A stretch of DNA of 7,904 nucleotides. It comes from JAHQVI01 sp964407075. GTDB taxonomy: Bacteria > Pseudomonadota > Alphaproteobacteria > Rhizobiales > Rhodomicrobiaceae. How positions within the stretch are numbered: the first letter of the stretch is position 1; every line of letters starts with the position of its first letter. Of the stretch, positions 1-5,870 are shown piece by piece. The notes beneath the pieces are model-generated. The model did not search any database. It was not told the origin of the DNA and worked only from the letters and a program-made list of their open reading frames with translations. The translations under genes and the position numbers were made by a program. Location of the stretch: NCBI GenBank assembly GCA_964407075.1, contig CAYOUE010000156.1, forward strand, positions 1-7,904, written 5' to 3'.

Positions 1-23
1 TATATGGGAGGCTGGCGTCTGCA

Positions 24-473
24 TCAGTTGCAGTAGCGGTTCTGCATCTTGTAGCTTGCCACGACCACTCGCTCACTGCATCCGGCGCCGCCGTCGCTGC
101 GGAAAACGAGCTGGACGTTATCGGTCTTCCAGCCCTTTTCGCACGCACGGTTCTCGATCCACTTTTTCAAGTCATTAAGGCCGTAGTTGTCCACGTTGCT
201 GGCCGGCTTGCAGTCACTTGGCTTCTTGCCGTCCCAGCGCGTGGCCCAATGCATTTCGACGCATCTGCGCCCTTGTAAATAGGCCTGATGGTTTGAAGAA
301 CCTCGAGCGGTGAAGTGCTCGATCGCGCTGATGCCAACCCCGCTCTTTTCCACATAGAGCTTGCCGACGCAGTTAGGGCCAGCCTGCGCCACTTGCGCAT
401 TGACGATCATGGCCCCTGCAACGGCAAGAATAGTTGCAATCAACTTTTGGGTCGTCTTTCCATCTCCGACCAA
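24..473 (-). CDS. Small secreted six-cysteine protein of unknown function
   Basis: A 149-residue reading frame whose N-terminus looks like a Sec signal peptide: a short basic stretch (KTTQK, residues 6-10), a hydrophobic core (about 11-25) and a plausible cleavage site after AQA at 29-31. The predicted mature part has six cysteines (35, 71, 88, 111, 132, 148), an even number that fits up to three disulfides in the periplasm or outside the cell. I do not recognise the family. The start is uncertain. The longest frame begins with TTG at 473, has no clear Shine-Dalgarno sequence, and an in-frame stop lies only 15 bases further upstream; no in-frame ATG precedes the signal peptide. GC over the first 480 bases is about 56% by hand count, lower than in most of the neighbouring genes. 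It stands alone, with about 310 gene-free bases upstream. That it is a real gene rests on the signal peptide and cysteine pattern. Confidence 0.7.
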   Translation of the reverse strand: MVGDGKTTQKLIATILAVAGAMIVNAQVAQAGPNCVGKLYVEKSGVGISAIEHFTARGSSNHQAYLQGRRCVEMHWATRWDGKKPSDCKPASNVDNYGLNDLKKWIENRACEKGWKTDNVQLVFRSDGGAGCSERVVVASYKMQNRYCN

Positions 474-784
474 ATTGACGATAAAGATTCATAGTCTTTA
501 CACCTTGTCAGTCGCGGCGGGGCTCGGTTTGGTTCAAAAGAAGCTTCGGCCCATATCTGCAGTACCGCTGAGGCAGCCCGCTTGAACAAGCGAATCAACA
601 ATGCCCCATGCGCTTTGGAAATTGGTGCGGGAGGATTCACTTGGTGGGTCGTCTTGTGCAGACGAACGAAATCAATGACGCTCGCAAACGCCCTGCCCGC
701 CTGTCTGGAGGCATCCGTCCGGAAGCATCAATATGTCGGCGCTAGCGCACCGGTGTCCACTGAGGATGATTGGACAGCGTCGAG
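474..784. other. Gene-free stretch between secreted protein and dodecin
   Basis: About 310 bases with no convincing gene. Short frames exist on both strands (for example 582-824 plus and 440-640 minus), but their translations look random, have no recognisable domain and run into the genes on either side. The right end holds two adjoining perfect palindromes, GCGCTAGCGC (739-748) and CACCGGTG (748-755), just downstream of the dodecin stop. They have no loop or T-run, so they do not look like an intrinsic terminator. The left end must carry the promoter of the secreted protein; I cannot place it. Confidence 0.5.
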
Positions 785-991
785 CTACATGACCTCGAAG
801 GTGATCTTGCAGTTCACGCGATAGGCCTTGAGTTCGCCGCTGTCGTCGACCTCGGCGCTCATGTCCTTCACCCAGACCGACTTGATGCCCTTGACGGTCT
901 TGCTGGCTTCGCGCACCACGGTCTTGACCGCCTGCTCCCAGCTTTCGCCAGAGTGCCCCATAATCTCGATCGTCTTGAGAACCTTAGCCAC
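785..991 (-). CDS. Dodecin family protein (SecE2-like type)
   Basis: A 68-residue protein, the usual dodecin length. Dodecins form hollow dodecamers in the cytoplasm; many bind pairs of flavins and act as flavin stores or buffers. The family pattern is clear: a first strand (KTIEIMGHS, residues 6-14), the SWEQAV helix (17-22) with REASKTVKGI (27-36), then two long strands ending in AYRVNCKITFEV. As I recall it, the wording 'SWEQA', 'DSG' and 'YR.....F' resembles the mycobacterial SecE2 calcium dodecin more than archaeal flavin dodecins. The tryptophan of the flavin type ('RWFEV') is not in the same position: here the text is KSVWVK (37-42), with Trp two places later. Flavin binding is therefore not assured. 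The start is GTG at 991, supported by GGGAG eight bases upstream and by the family's short N-terminus. It appears monocistronic, with a hairpin-rich leader upstream. Confidence 0.93.
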   Translation of the reverse strand: MAKVLKTIEIMGHSGESWEQAVKTVVREASKTVKGIKSVWVKDMSAEVDDSGELKAYRVNCKITFEVM

Positions 992-995
992 GGCG

Positions 996-1004
996 TTTTC
1001 TCCC
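996..1004 (-). promoter_or_regulatory. Ribosome binding site of dodecin gene
   Basis: On the minus strand the bases before GTG 991 read AAGGGAGAAAACGCC. The GGGAG core lies eight bases from the GTG and decides this non-ATG start, which also gives the standard dodecin N-terminus. Confidence 0.6.
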
Positions 1005-1020
1005 TTCGATTGATTCTTAT

Positions 1021-1058
1021 GCCGGAATTCCTGATCGTCGGCCGGAAATCATTCCGGC
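1021..1058. repeat. Competing inverted repeats GCCGGAA/TTCCGGC upstream of dodecin
   Basis: GCCGGAA (1041-1047), loop ATCA, TTCCGGC (1052-1058) is a perfect 7-bp hairpin. A second copy, GCCGGAAT (1021-1028), pairs perfectly over 8 bp with ATTCCGGC (1051-1058), and GGAATTCC (1023-1030) is itself palindromic. One right arm can thus pair with either of two left arms. The block starts about 30 bases upstream of the dodecin start, within what is probably its leader or promoter. It may be an operator or an alternative RNA fold; the sequence alone does not decide. Confidence 0.45.
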
Positions 1059-1282
1059 GGACAGGCCGCAACGCTTGCGTCAGACGGATGACTTTGCGCC
1101 CATGTGTCAGGAAATATGCGGACGGCAGGGAGTAGTCCCGGCCACCCAAACAGGCGCATTCTTCCTTGCCGCAAGTCCGTTCCGAAACTTCATCCTAACT
1201 GCAAAGCGGTGAATGACAAGCCCTGCAAAGGTCATATCGCGATGTTCCTCGGTCATGAATGACAAATCGCAAACAATCCGGC

Positions 1283-1936
1283 TCAATGCTGGCGGAAAGA
1301 GGAGCGCGCCGTTGGCCGCTTCGTCATGGCCGAAGCCATCCCGGCGGTCGCGGCGGAGGCCGACATCCAGACTGCGTCCCGCAGGATGCTGCGGCGGCTG
1401 GAGAGAACCTTGGCCGGAACCGGCGTGGATGCGGACCATATGGAGTTGAAAGCGAACTGGGCGAGCCTCGCCGCGCCACAGGAATTGTCTTCCCAGAGAT
1501 CGAGGCCGTTCCGGTTGCCTTCGGCGCGGCGCAGCACATCCCCGGTCCAGCTGCAGCCGGAACCGATGACGAGCTGCTCGTGTGCGTTCAGCAGAGCGGG
1601 AATCCGGATGACGCGGACGGCGCTCATGCGGCTGTCCTGAACGCCGGTGAGCCTGAGGGCGCAGGCCATTTCTCCCGCGAGTTCGACAGGCGCAAGCCGT
1701 GCAAAGATCATCCTGGCCGAGATGTCATGCCGCCTGAGATTGTCAGCCTGAAACGCAAGCGCGCGCGCAATTTCCGAGGCCGGCGAGCGGGCTATGAGCG
1801 TCAGCGCGCGCTCTTCGGCCTGCCCGCGGCCGGGATCGAGCCGCTGCAGATAAGCGCCGATTCGCATCGAGAGTCGTTCGGTGAAATGCTGGCACGCGGT
1901 TGCTGGCTTTTTATTGAAAGCGGAGAGAAACCCCAT
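1283..1936 (-). CDS. Hypothetical protein, 217 residues
   Basis: I do not recognise a named family. The protein is soluble, without signal peptide or membrane segments. Its first two thirds look like genuine protein: an amphipathic helical N-terminal part (about 15-75, with DPGRGQAEERALTLIARSP at about 34-52), then SAVRVIRIPALLNAHEQL (about 104-121) and a GSGCSWTGD segment (about 124-132). The tail is Ala/Ser/Arg-rich and of low complexity. I chose ATG 1936 because the frame upstream to ATG 2122 (62 more codons) translates to unconvincing sequence, while MGFLSAF is a natural start. The Shine-Dalgarno is weak (AGGA 11 bases upstream). The opposite strand is also open here (1259-1957) but encodes an Arg/Gly/Pro-rich sequence typical of GC-rich antisense frames. 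Position alone suggests no function. There is a moderate chance that the start or C-terminus is wrong. Confidence 0.62.
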   Translation of the reverse strand: MGFLSAFNKKPATACQHFTERLSMRIGAYLQRLDPGRGQAEERALTLIARSPASEIARALAFQADNLRRHDISARMIFARLAPVELAGEMACALRLTGVQDSRMSAVRVIRIPALLNAHEQLVIGSGCSWTGDVLRRAEGNRNGLDLWEDNSCGAARLAQFAFNSIWSASTPVPAKVLSSRRSILRDAVWMSASAATAGMASAMTKRPTARSSFRQH

Positions 1937-2163
1937 GGTTCTGTCTGTCCTGGCTGACGGGAGGATCCGGCACGCGCCGGCGCTGTTCTGTGAAACCAAT
2001 AAAATCCCGCCAGGGTTAAGGAACGATTGATGGTGTGCAGAATTCGAACAGGCCCGCCGAACCAGCGCCTGCACATCAGCAGAATGCGGATCAGACCGGT
2101 CGCGCCGCTCCAGATCCCGCATCCGGCGAAACGCTCCGCATATCCGGCCCGATAGCAGAGTGG

Positions 2164-2454
2164 TCAGACTATGGTGAAAGTCTTTAGTTCCAGCGCACGG
2201 ACCATCGGCCCGGTGTCGGCCTTGAAGGAGTGGTAATGCGGATAGGTGCGGTGTTTCTCAAGTGCGGCCTGATCCGCATAGACCTCGTAGAGCGTCACCT
2301 TATCCGCCTCGCCGGGATCGAGAAGTATATCGAAATACAGACATCCCGGCTCATTGGCGAGGCAATCGTCCCTCTGCCGCCGCACGCGCGCGAGAAAATC
2401 GTCCCGCAGCCCATCATGGATCGTGAAAACCGGTGCGATGGCGACCTTGCTCAT
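2164..2454 (-). CDS. Antibiotic biosynthesis monooxygenase (ABM) domain protein, YgiN-like
   Basis: A 96-residue single-domain protein of the dimeric alpha/beta-barrel ABM fold. The family includes YgiN quinol monooxygenase, LsrG and heme-degrading members, and acts on small aromatic or keto compounds without a separate cofactor. Visible landmarks are the first strand VAIAPVFTI (4-12), helix DDFLARVRRQRDDCLANEPGCLYFDI with the typical 'EPG' turn (35-37), LYEVYAD (55-61), ALEKH (64-68), and the PHYHSF segment (72-77) whose histidines line the active cleft in relatives. It covers the whole domain. The start ATG 2454 has a strong GGAGG five bases upstream. It is transcribed divergently from the MscS-type channel gene, sharing a spacer of about 97 bases. 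The substrate cannot be told from sequence; a quinol is one possibility given the NmrA/HxlR pair 1 kb away. Confidence 0.9.
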   Translation of the reverse strand: MSKVAIAPVFTIHDGLRDDFLARVRRQRDDCLANEPGCLYFDILLDPGEADKVTLYEVYADQAALEKHRTYPHYHSFKADTGPMVRALELKTFTIV

Positions 2455-2478
2455 GACAGCCTCCGAATGCGCCGCCGA

Positions 2479-2504
2479 GGGGGGGGTTGGCCCTGCCGGC
2501 CAAC
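2479..2504. repeat. G8 run plus 7-bp inverted repeat in a divergent promoter region
   Basis: Eight consecutive G (2479-2486) run into a perfect inverted repeat, GTTGGCC (2486-2492), loop CTGCC, GGCCAAC (2498-2504). It lies between the ABM gene start (2454) and the channel gene start (2552), so it is placed to act as a shared operator or as a leader hairpin. It has no T-run and a terminator makes little sense between divergent starts. The G run is a homopolymer prone to length change. Confidence 0.5.
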
Positions 2505-2551
2505 TCTGTTAAGCGCAGCGACGGGCAGAGCATACAAGAATGGAGACTGGA

Positions 2552-3424
2552 ATGAACCCCGAAATGATGCAGGCGGACCTGGAGCTGTTCACGAACCAGC
2601 TCACAATGTGGGCGGCGGAGGTATTTCCCCAGTTCGTCAGCGCAATCCTCATACTTGTCATGGGCATATGGCTTGCCGGCTTCGCGAAGAGAGCCGCGCT
2701 TCGCGTCATGGAGCAGGCAGACCGCGTGGAGCCGACCCTGCGCACCGCCCTCGGCAGCGTGATCTATTATGGGCTGCTGACCGTCGTCGTGATCGCATTC
2801 CTGAGCCAGCTCGGCATACAGACCACCAGCCTGCTCGCAGCCCTCGGCGCGGCAGGACTGGCGATCGGCCTTGCTTTGCAGGGCACCTTGTCCAATGTGG
2901 CGGCGGGCTTCATGCTGCTGTGGCTGCGGCCATTCAAGCTCGGCGATTATATCGACGCCCAGGGCATTGCCGGCACTGTCAAGCACATCGGCCTGTTCAA
3001 CACCGAGTTGCACAGCTGGGACGGGATCTTCCAGTTCGTTCCAAATTCCGAACTCTGGAACAAGCGCGTCACCAATTTCAGCCGGCTGCCCACACGCCTG
3101 CTGGAGCTGAAATTCGGCATCGCTTATGACGACGACATACCGAAGGCGAAAAGCATACTGGACAGGCTGGCGCGGGCGGACGAACGCGTGCTGGACGATC
3201 CCGAGCCGCAGATACTCACCTTCGAACTCGGCGACAGCGCCGTGGTGATCGCCTTGCGCTGCTGGACAAAGACGGGGGACTATTGGGCCGCGCGCTGGGC
3301 GCTGACCGAAGCGGGCAAACTGCAACTTGAGGAAGCGGGCGTCACGATCCCCTTCCCGCAACGCGACATCCACATCGTCAACGGACATGCCGAGCCGGCC
3401 GCGCGAAGCGAAGCCGCTGCCTGA
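2552..3424 (+). CDS. MscS-type mechanosensitive ion channel
   Basis: A 290-residue small-conductance mechanosensitive channel, about the size of E. coli MscS (286). Such channels sit in the inner membrane as heptamers and open under tension to release solutes on osmotic downshock. In order: an N-terminal amphipathic stretch (1-26), TM1 (about 27-45), TM2 (about 67-88), and the pore-lining TM3 with its signature Ala/Gly pattern (GAAGLAIGLALQGTLSNVAA, about 99-118). Then come LRPFKLGDYI (125-134) opening the beta domain, FVPNSELWNKRVTNFSR (162-178), the alpha/beta C-terminal domain and the IPFPQRDIHI closing strand (266-275). All family landmarks are present. ATG 2552 is preferred over ATG 2540 because GGAG (2542-2545) lies six bases before it; nothing similar precedes 2540. 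It diverges from the ABM gene and converges on the NmrA-type gene. Confidence 0.95.
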   Translation: MNPEMMQADLELFTNQLTMWAAEVFPQFVSAILILVMGIWLAGFAKRAALRVMEQADRVEPTLRTALGSVIYYGLLTVVVIAFLSQLGIQTTSLLAALGAAGLAIGLALQGTLSNVAAGFMLLWLRPFKLGDYIDAQGIAGTVKHIGLFNTELHSWDGIFQFVPNSELWNKRVTNFSRLPTRLLELKFGIAYDDDIPKAKSILDRLARADERVLDDPEPQILTFELGDSAVVIALRCWTKTGDYWAARWALTEAGKLQLEEAGVTIPFPQRDIHIVNGHAEPAARSEAAA

Positions 3425-3491
3425 GCGCTACGCCGCATCTGGAGCCGGGCAAATGTCGGCACCCGATTGTGTGCGACAGGACTTGAATTTC

Positions 3492-3513
3492 GGCCGGGCT
3501 CACCGCGCCGGCC
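3492..3513. terminator. Possible bidirectional hairpin between convergent genes
   Basis: GGCCGG (3492-3497) and CCGGCC (3508-3513) form a perfect 6-bp GC stem with a 10-base loop, between the stop of the channel gene (3424) and that of the NmrA-type gene (3525). The position suits a shared terminator, but no T-run follows on either strand, so this is only a candidate. Confidence 0.3.
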
Positions 3514-3524
3514 TGCCGGCTTCA

Positions 3525-4430
3525 CTATCTCGGGGCCTGACCTGTGGCCAGGGTGTCCCATGGCATGCAGCCGATCCAAGCCGACATCGGCGTGGCCTTG
3601 ACGCCTAGAATATCCTGCCAGTCCGGGTTCACCTGCAAAAGCGGGGCTCCCGCTACCGAAAGATAGCGATACAGCGCTGTGATCTCGCGCCCAGCATCCG
3701 CTCCCAGCGCGTTTGAAAGACCGGCTTCGAAGCCGTCCAGCGGCAAGGACATATAGCGATGCCCCGGCCCGCGCTCGGCATCGAAAGCCGCGGCAAGCAG
3801 ATCGCCGGTAAGCGCCTCGGGACCGCCGATCTTTATACTTTGCCCCGCCAGGTCCATGCGGCCCAGCACCGCGACAACGGCGCTCGCTGCGTCCTCCCAA
3901 GTGATCCATGAACACGCGATGGACGGCAACAAAGGATAGGCGATCACCTTCTCCCGCACGATCCCGGAAGCAGACCACGGCGCGGCGAGGTTGCCGGCAT
4001 AGATCGTGGGGCTGACCGTTACAACATCGAGGCCGCTCTCGGCGAGCATCCGCATGGCCAAGAGCTTGACATCGAGGGCGGCCACCCCGACCGGCGCGCG
4101 CGGCACGGGAGCAGATGTGTCGAATACCAGCCGCCGCACGCCAGCGGTTTTCGCCGCCACGATCACGTTCTGCATATACTGCGCCACCGCATCGGCATCG
4201 AAGACCAGCGGAAGCAGCAAAACCGTCAGACCGATCCCTTCCTGCGCCGCGCAAAGCGAGGGGCCGTCCAGGAAATCACCCTTGGCGCGCTCAACCCCCT
4301 CCGGCAGACATGTCCCGGCGCCCCGCGTCAAGGCTACGGGATGATATCCATCTGCGATGAGCGCTTTAAGAATCGGCGTACCCTGTAGGCCAGTCGCTCC
4401 GTAAACGAGCACACGCTTATCGATCTTCAT
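3525..4430 (-). CDS. NmrA-family NAD(P)-binding oxidoreductase (atypical SDR)
   Basis: A 301-residue Rossmann-fold protein of the NmrA/atypical short-chain dehydrogenase type. The nucleotide-binding loop GATGLQG (11-17) follows the first strand RVLVY. The second strand ends VALTRG (32-37), with Arg36 placed to contact an NADP phosphate. GDFLD (51-55) is the usual adenine-side motif, and RRLVFDTSA (99-107) is the beta-5 strand with Ser/Thr at its tip. No classical YxxxK is seen; DVKLLAMRML (121-130) supplies a Lys without the Tyr, as is common in NmrA-like proteins. It may be a quinone reductase like E. coli QorB (YtfG) or a redox-sensing protein without catalysis. The start ATG 4430 has AGGAG six bases upstream. 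It is divergent from an HxlR regulator, which probably controls it. Confidence 0.88.
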   Translation of the reverse strand: MKIDKRVLVYGATGLQGTPILKALIADGYHPVALTRGAGTCLPEGVERAKGDFLDGPSLCAAQEGIGLTVLLLPLVFDADAVAQYMQNVIVAAKTAGVRRLVFDTSAPVPRAPVGVAALDVKLLAMRMLAESGLDVVTVSPTIYAGNLAAPWSASGIVREKVIAYPLLPSIACSWITWEDAASAVVAVLGRMDLAGQSIKIGGPEALTGDLLAAAFDAERGPGHRYMSLPLDGFEAGLSNALGADAGREITALYRYLSVAGAPLLQVNPDWQDILGVKATPMSAWIGCMPWDTLATGQAPR

Positions 4431-4436
4431 GCTGTT

Positions 4437-4441
4437 CTCCT
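4437..4441 (-). promoter_or_regulatory. Ribosome binding site of NmrA-type gene
   Basis: AGGAG on the minus strand, six bases from ATG 4430. It fixes the start just before the Rossmann strand. Confidence 0.6.
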
Positions 4442-4460
4442 ATCTGCTTGCACAAAAGGA

Positions 4461-4501
4461 GGTAGACACTCGCAGAGATGCGGTATACCCGCTTCAGGGT
4501 A
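4461..4501. promoter_or_regulatory. Candidate HxlR operator region with repeated GGTA/TACC half-sites
   Basis: The 89-base spacer between the divergent NmrA and HxlR genes holds a perfect palindrome GGTATACC (4482-4489). Overlapping it is an interrupted repeat TACCC (4486-4490), six bases, GGGTA (4497-4501). A further GGTA stands at 4461-4464, exactly 21 bases before the one at 4482. An outer pair, CTGCTT (4444-4449) and AAGCAG (4501-4506), brackets the block. HxlR-family dimers bind short interrupted palindromes, usually near their own gene, so an operator here is expected; which repeat is used is a guess. TAGACA (4463-4468) and TATACC (4484-4489) could be weak -35/-10 boxes for the HxlR gene, 15 bases apart. 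Confidence 0.4.
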
Positions 4502-4519
4502 AGCAGCTAACACGGATGT

Positions 4520-4879
4520 ATGCCGGTGAAGGACCCCAGGGATTTCGATTGCGCCGTCGAAGCTGCCGTTGCGGCGATCGGCGGCAAATGGAAACCGGTC
4601 GTCCTGTTCCATCTGATGGAGGGTCCGCTGCGTTATTCCCGACTGCAAGCCCGGTTACCGGCAGTCTCCGACCGGATGCTGACCCGGACGCTGCGTGAAC
4701 TTGAGTCCGACGGACTTATCCGGCGGCGCGTCTTCGCAGAAATTCCGGTCAGAGTGGAATACGACCTTACGCCCGACGGCCGCACGTTGATCCCCGTACT
4801 CGAAGCGATGAGCGCATGGGGTAACTCACGAGGGCGAAATCAAGACGACGGGGAGCCGGGAAATGTGCCCGGTGCATAA
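4520..4879 (+). CDS. HxlR-family winged-helix transcriptional regulator
   Basis: A 119-residue DNA-binding protein of the HxlR (DUF24) family, which act as dimers and often sense aldehydes, quinones or other electrophiles. The signature is complete: Cys11 ahead of the first helix, IGGKWKPVVLFHLMEGPLRY (20-39), the RLQARLPAVSDRMLTRTLRELESDGLI helix-turn-helix (41-67) with recognition helix SDRMLTRTLREL, and the wing RRRVFAEIPVRVEYDLTPDGRTL (68-90). The dimer helix ends at AMSAWG (96-101). The last 18 residues are a polar, probably disordered tail. Cys11 is the only cysteine and corresponds to the sensing cysteine of YodB-type members, so a thiol switch between subunits is possible. The start ATG 4520 has little Shine-Dalgarno; ATG 4516 is in another frame. 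It is divergent from the NmrA-type gene, its likely target. Confidence 0.92.
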   Translation: MPVKDPRDFDCAVEAAVAAIGGKWKPVVLFHLMEGPLRYSRLQARLPAVSDRMLTRTLRELESDGLIRRRVFAEIPVRVEYDLTPDGRTLIPVLEAMSAWGNSRGRNQDDGEPGNVPGA

Positions 4880-5066
4880 CGTCGCCAGTGTCTGAAGCGG
4901 GGCAATTTCGTCAGGAATTTGTCATTAGCTTCCGACGCCCGGGTTTGTGATCGTTTCCATGCAAGCAGAGCATCATGGAGCCAGAGATCGTTCAGCTATT
5001 ATTTGACGATTGTTTCATGTTGTCATGGTAGAAATGCCGTTAAAGCGTAAAAGTGATGAGATGCGA

Positions 5067-5870
5067 ATGACAGAGTTACGGGCGGCCGGAGAGCCGCGTA
5101 TATTTTGCGTAAGGCGCGCGTTCCTGGCAGCGCTCACGGCCACCGTGCTGGCTTTCCCTGCGGCGTCAGGCGCCGAAACGATCGGGGATAATCCGCATTT
5201 GCGCGCGCTGACAAAGCTACCCCGGTCCATAGACGCATCGCCGCTCCCGAACTACAGGGGCCACTTCGTTTCCATCGATGCGGCAGGTTACTGGCACGAG
5301 GCGGCCAATGCCCGCAACGCCGTCTACGGTTCGGCCGCGCGCGCCGGCAAGGTCGAGGCGGACTGTTCGCCGGAAGCCATCGTGCATTTCGCCAAGCGCG
5401 CCCCGGCCGAGTTCGAATATGAGAAAAGCGGCCTGCTCTACGGCGTGCGGACCCACACTCCCGCCACCCGGCTGACGACGCGCTACTGGGATATGCCGGG
5501 CTTCAACTCCTGCGCGCTGGTCGTGCACGCCATCCTGAAACGCGCCGGCTGCCGCTGGGCGAAATACACCGCCGACGCCAAGGCGATCTACGACATGGCC
5601 TATCGCGCAGGCTGGGAGCCTTCCCGCACCCAGCGTGGCGGCTGCATCGTTGCATGGAATTCGAGATGGGAAGGTGAGCGCGCCCGTATCGGAACGGTGC
5701 AGAAACAGGTGAAGAACGGCAGCACCGCGTTCCGCCACGTCGGCGTCGCCACCGGCTCCTGGCTTGCCGTCGACAACAGTTCCTGGCGCAGCCGCCCGAC
5801 GCGCTTCCTCACTTACCGCCCGCTCACTTACGAAGCGCCGATATTCATCTGCCCACCGGCGCGCGGATAG
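5067..5870 (+). CDS. Exported protein with NlpC/P60-like Cys-His layout
   Basis: A 267-residue exported protein, numbered here from ATG 5067. Residues 12-36 are a signal peptide: PRIFCVRRAFLAAL with a twin arginine (16-17), a hydrophobic core, and SGA|E cleavage after residue 36. The RRAFL wording is close to the Tat motif, though Sec export is equally possible. The C-terminal half has the order of an NlpC/P60-type peptidase: FNSCALVVHAILKRAG (146-161), with Cys149 where the family nucleophile sits at the head of a helix, then RGGCIVAWNS (190-199) in place of the 'PGDLVFF' strand. FRHVGVATGSWLAVDNSS (222-239) follows, with His224 as the second catalytic residue. The match is by layout, not by close identity, so the fold is inferred and a peptidoglycan substrate is unproven. 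ATG 5067 has GAG six bases upstream; longer frames from ATG 5061, 5034, 5025 or TTG 5010 have no better site and would add unneeded residues before the signal. Confidence 0.78.
   Translation: MTELRAAGEPRIFCVRRAFLAALTATVLAFPAASGAETIGDNPHLRALTKLPRSIDASPLPNYRGHFVSIDAAGYWHEAANARNAVYGSAARAGKVEADCSPEAIVHFAKRAPAEFEYEKSGLLYGVRTHTPATRLTTRYWDMPGFNSCALVVHAILKRAGCRWAKYTADAKAIYDMAYRAGWEPSRTQRGGCIVAWNSRWEGERARIGTVQKQVKNGSTAFRHVGVATGSWLAVDNSSWRSRPTRFLTYRPLTYEAPIFICPPARG

Noticed and set aside
739..755. Adjacent palindromes GCGCTAGCGC and CACCGGTG as a dodecin terminator
   Set aside because: They are perfect palindromes without a loop and no T-run follows. Short palindromes of this kind are frequent in GC-rich DNA.
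582..824. An 80-residue plus-strand frame in the gene-free stretch
   Set aside because: It overlaps the end of the dodecin gene, lacks a ribosome site and shows no protein-like pattern.
1259..1957. A 232-residue plus-strand frame opposite the hypothetical protein
   Set aside because: The sequence is Arg/Gly/Pro-rich with no plausible secondary structure or ribosome site. The minus frame reads more like a protein.
2230..3129. A 299-residue plus-strand frame overlapping ABM and MscS genes
   Set aside because: It crosses two well-supported genes in other frames and encodes Arg-rich, low-complexity text.
2414..3388. A 324-residue minus-strand frame opposite the MscS-type gene
   Set aside because: It is the antisense of a clear channel gene and also overlaps the ABM gene start; it has no recognisable domain.
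3280..4254. A 324-residue minus-strand frame overlapping the NmrA-type gene
   Set aside because: It is the wrong frame on the same strand: the neighbouring frame has the Rossmann motif, a strong ribosome site and full family length.
4956..4979. Inverted repeat TCCATG...CATGGA downstream of the HxlR gene
   Set aside because: Six-base arms with a 12-base loop and no T-run are too weak to call a terminator or an operator.
5003..5031. TTGACG at 5003-5008 as a -35 box for the exported-protein gene
   Set aside because: No acceptable -10 box is found 16-18 bases downstream, so I do not annotate a promoter, although its position would suit a start at 5067.
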